Shown here piece by piece: positions 6,827-6,888 of a stretch of 6,888 nt of DNA. A model generated the notes under the pieces. The model saw nothing but the letters and a program-made list of their open reading frames with translations, was not told the origin of the DNA and did not search any database. This DNA is from Bacteroidia bacterium (GTDB lineage Bacteria > Bacteroidota > Bacteroidia > JABDFU01). The first letter of the stretch is position 1; each line of letters begins with the position of its first letter. The position numbers and the translations under genes were made by a program. The stretch lies in NCBI GenBank assembly GCA_020849195.1, contig JADLGT010000011.1:1-6888 (forward strand), written 5' to 3'.

Positions 6827-6888
6827 TATTTAGGACAGGAAGTTAAGGTGGAAAAAAAACTATAAATTAACCCTAAAAACCTGTACTA
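6818..6888. mobile_element. Probable end of an IS3-family insertion sequence
   Basis: From 6818 the plus strand reads TGCCCCCACTATTTAGGACA and continues GGAAGTTAAGGTGG. This has the layout of IS3-family terminal repeats: a TG terminal dinucleotide, a C-rich block, then GGACA followed by a TTAAG-like segment. It abuts exactly the point where FISUMP homology stops. Only about 70 bp are in the window, with no transposase codons I can recognise, so I cannot tell whether this is the left or right end, and the target duplication cannot be checked. The outer boundary could lie a few bases earlier (6811-6818). Confidence 0.5.

Overview
The window looks like chromosomal DNA from a member of the Bacteroidota. 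Supporting signs are the absence of Shine-Dalgarno sequences before the starts, -7 elements of the TAnnTTTG type, a MutS and a SpoU/TrmH methyltransferase of recognisably Bacteroidota form, a small START-like protein typical of that phylum, and a FISUMP-type (Fibrobacter succinogenes major paralogous) domain. The lineage below phylum cannot be fixed from the sequence alone.

Layout. (1) 1-781, minus strand: the N-terminal 260 residues of a secreted amidohydrolase-like protein, cut by the window edge. (2) 782-985: a short gap that holds the divergent promoters of the amidohydrolase and of a tRNA. (3) 986-1085: a CAT-anticodon tRNA (Met) followed directly by a strong intrinsic terminator. (4) 1252-2025, plus strand: a START-like (SRPBCC fold) protein carrying an unusual N-terminal tail of about 130 residues that is extremely rich in lysine. 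(5) 2114-4798, minus strand: complete mutS, convergent with the START-like gene. (6) 4876-5406, plus strand: a SpoU/TrmH-family RNA 2'-O-methyltransferase, divergent from mutS across 77 bp, with a GTG start. (7) 5484-6826, minus strand: an AT-richer accessory segment with an unrecognised secreted protein of 348-362 residues and, directly upstream of it, the C-terminal 85 residues of a FISUMP-domain protein. (8) about 6818 to the window end: what looks like the terminal inverted repeat of an IS3-family insertion sequence that has replaced or interrupted the 5' part of the FISUMP gene.

How it works together. The centre is housekeeping: mismatch repair, RNA modification and a Met tRNA. Each unit has its own signals and there is no obvious common operon. 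The right end is an accessory pair of envelope or secreted proteins damaged by a mobile element. I see no CRISPR array, toxin-antitoxin pair, phage module or defence system. The most unusual single object is the fusion of a histone-H1-like basic tail to a START-like domain. The next most notable are the IS-truncated FISUMP gene with its orphan secreted partner, and the amidohydrolase whose first metal-binding motif is missing.
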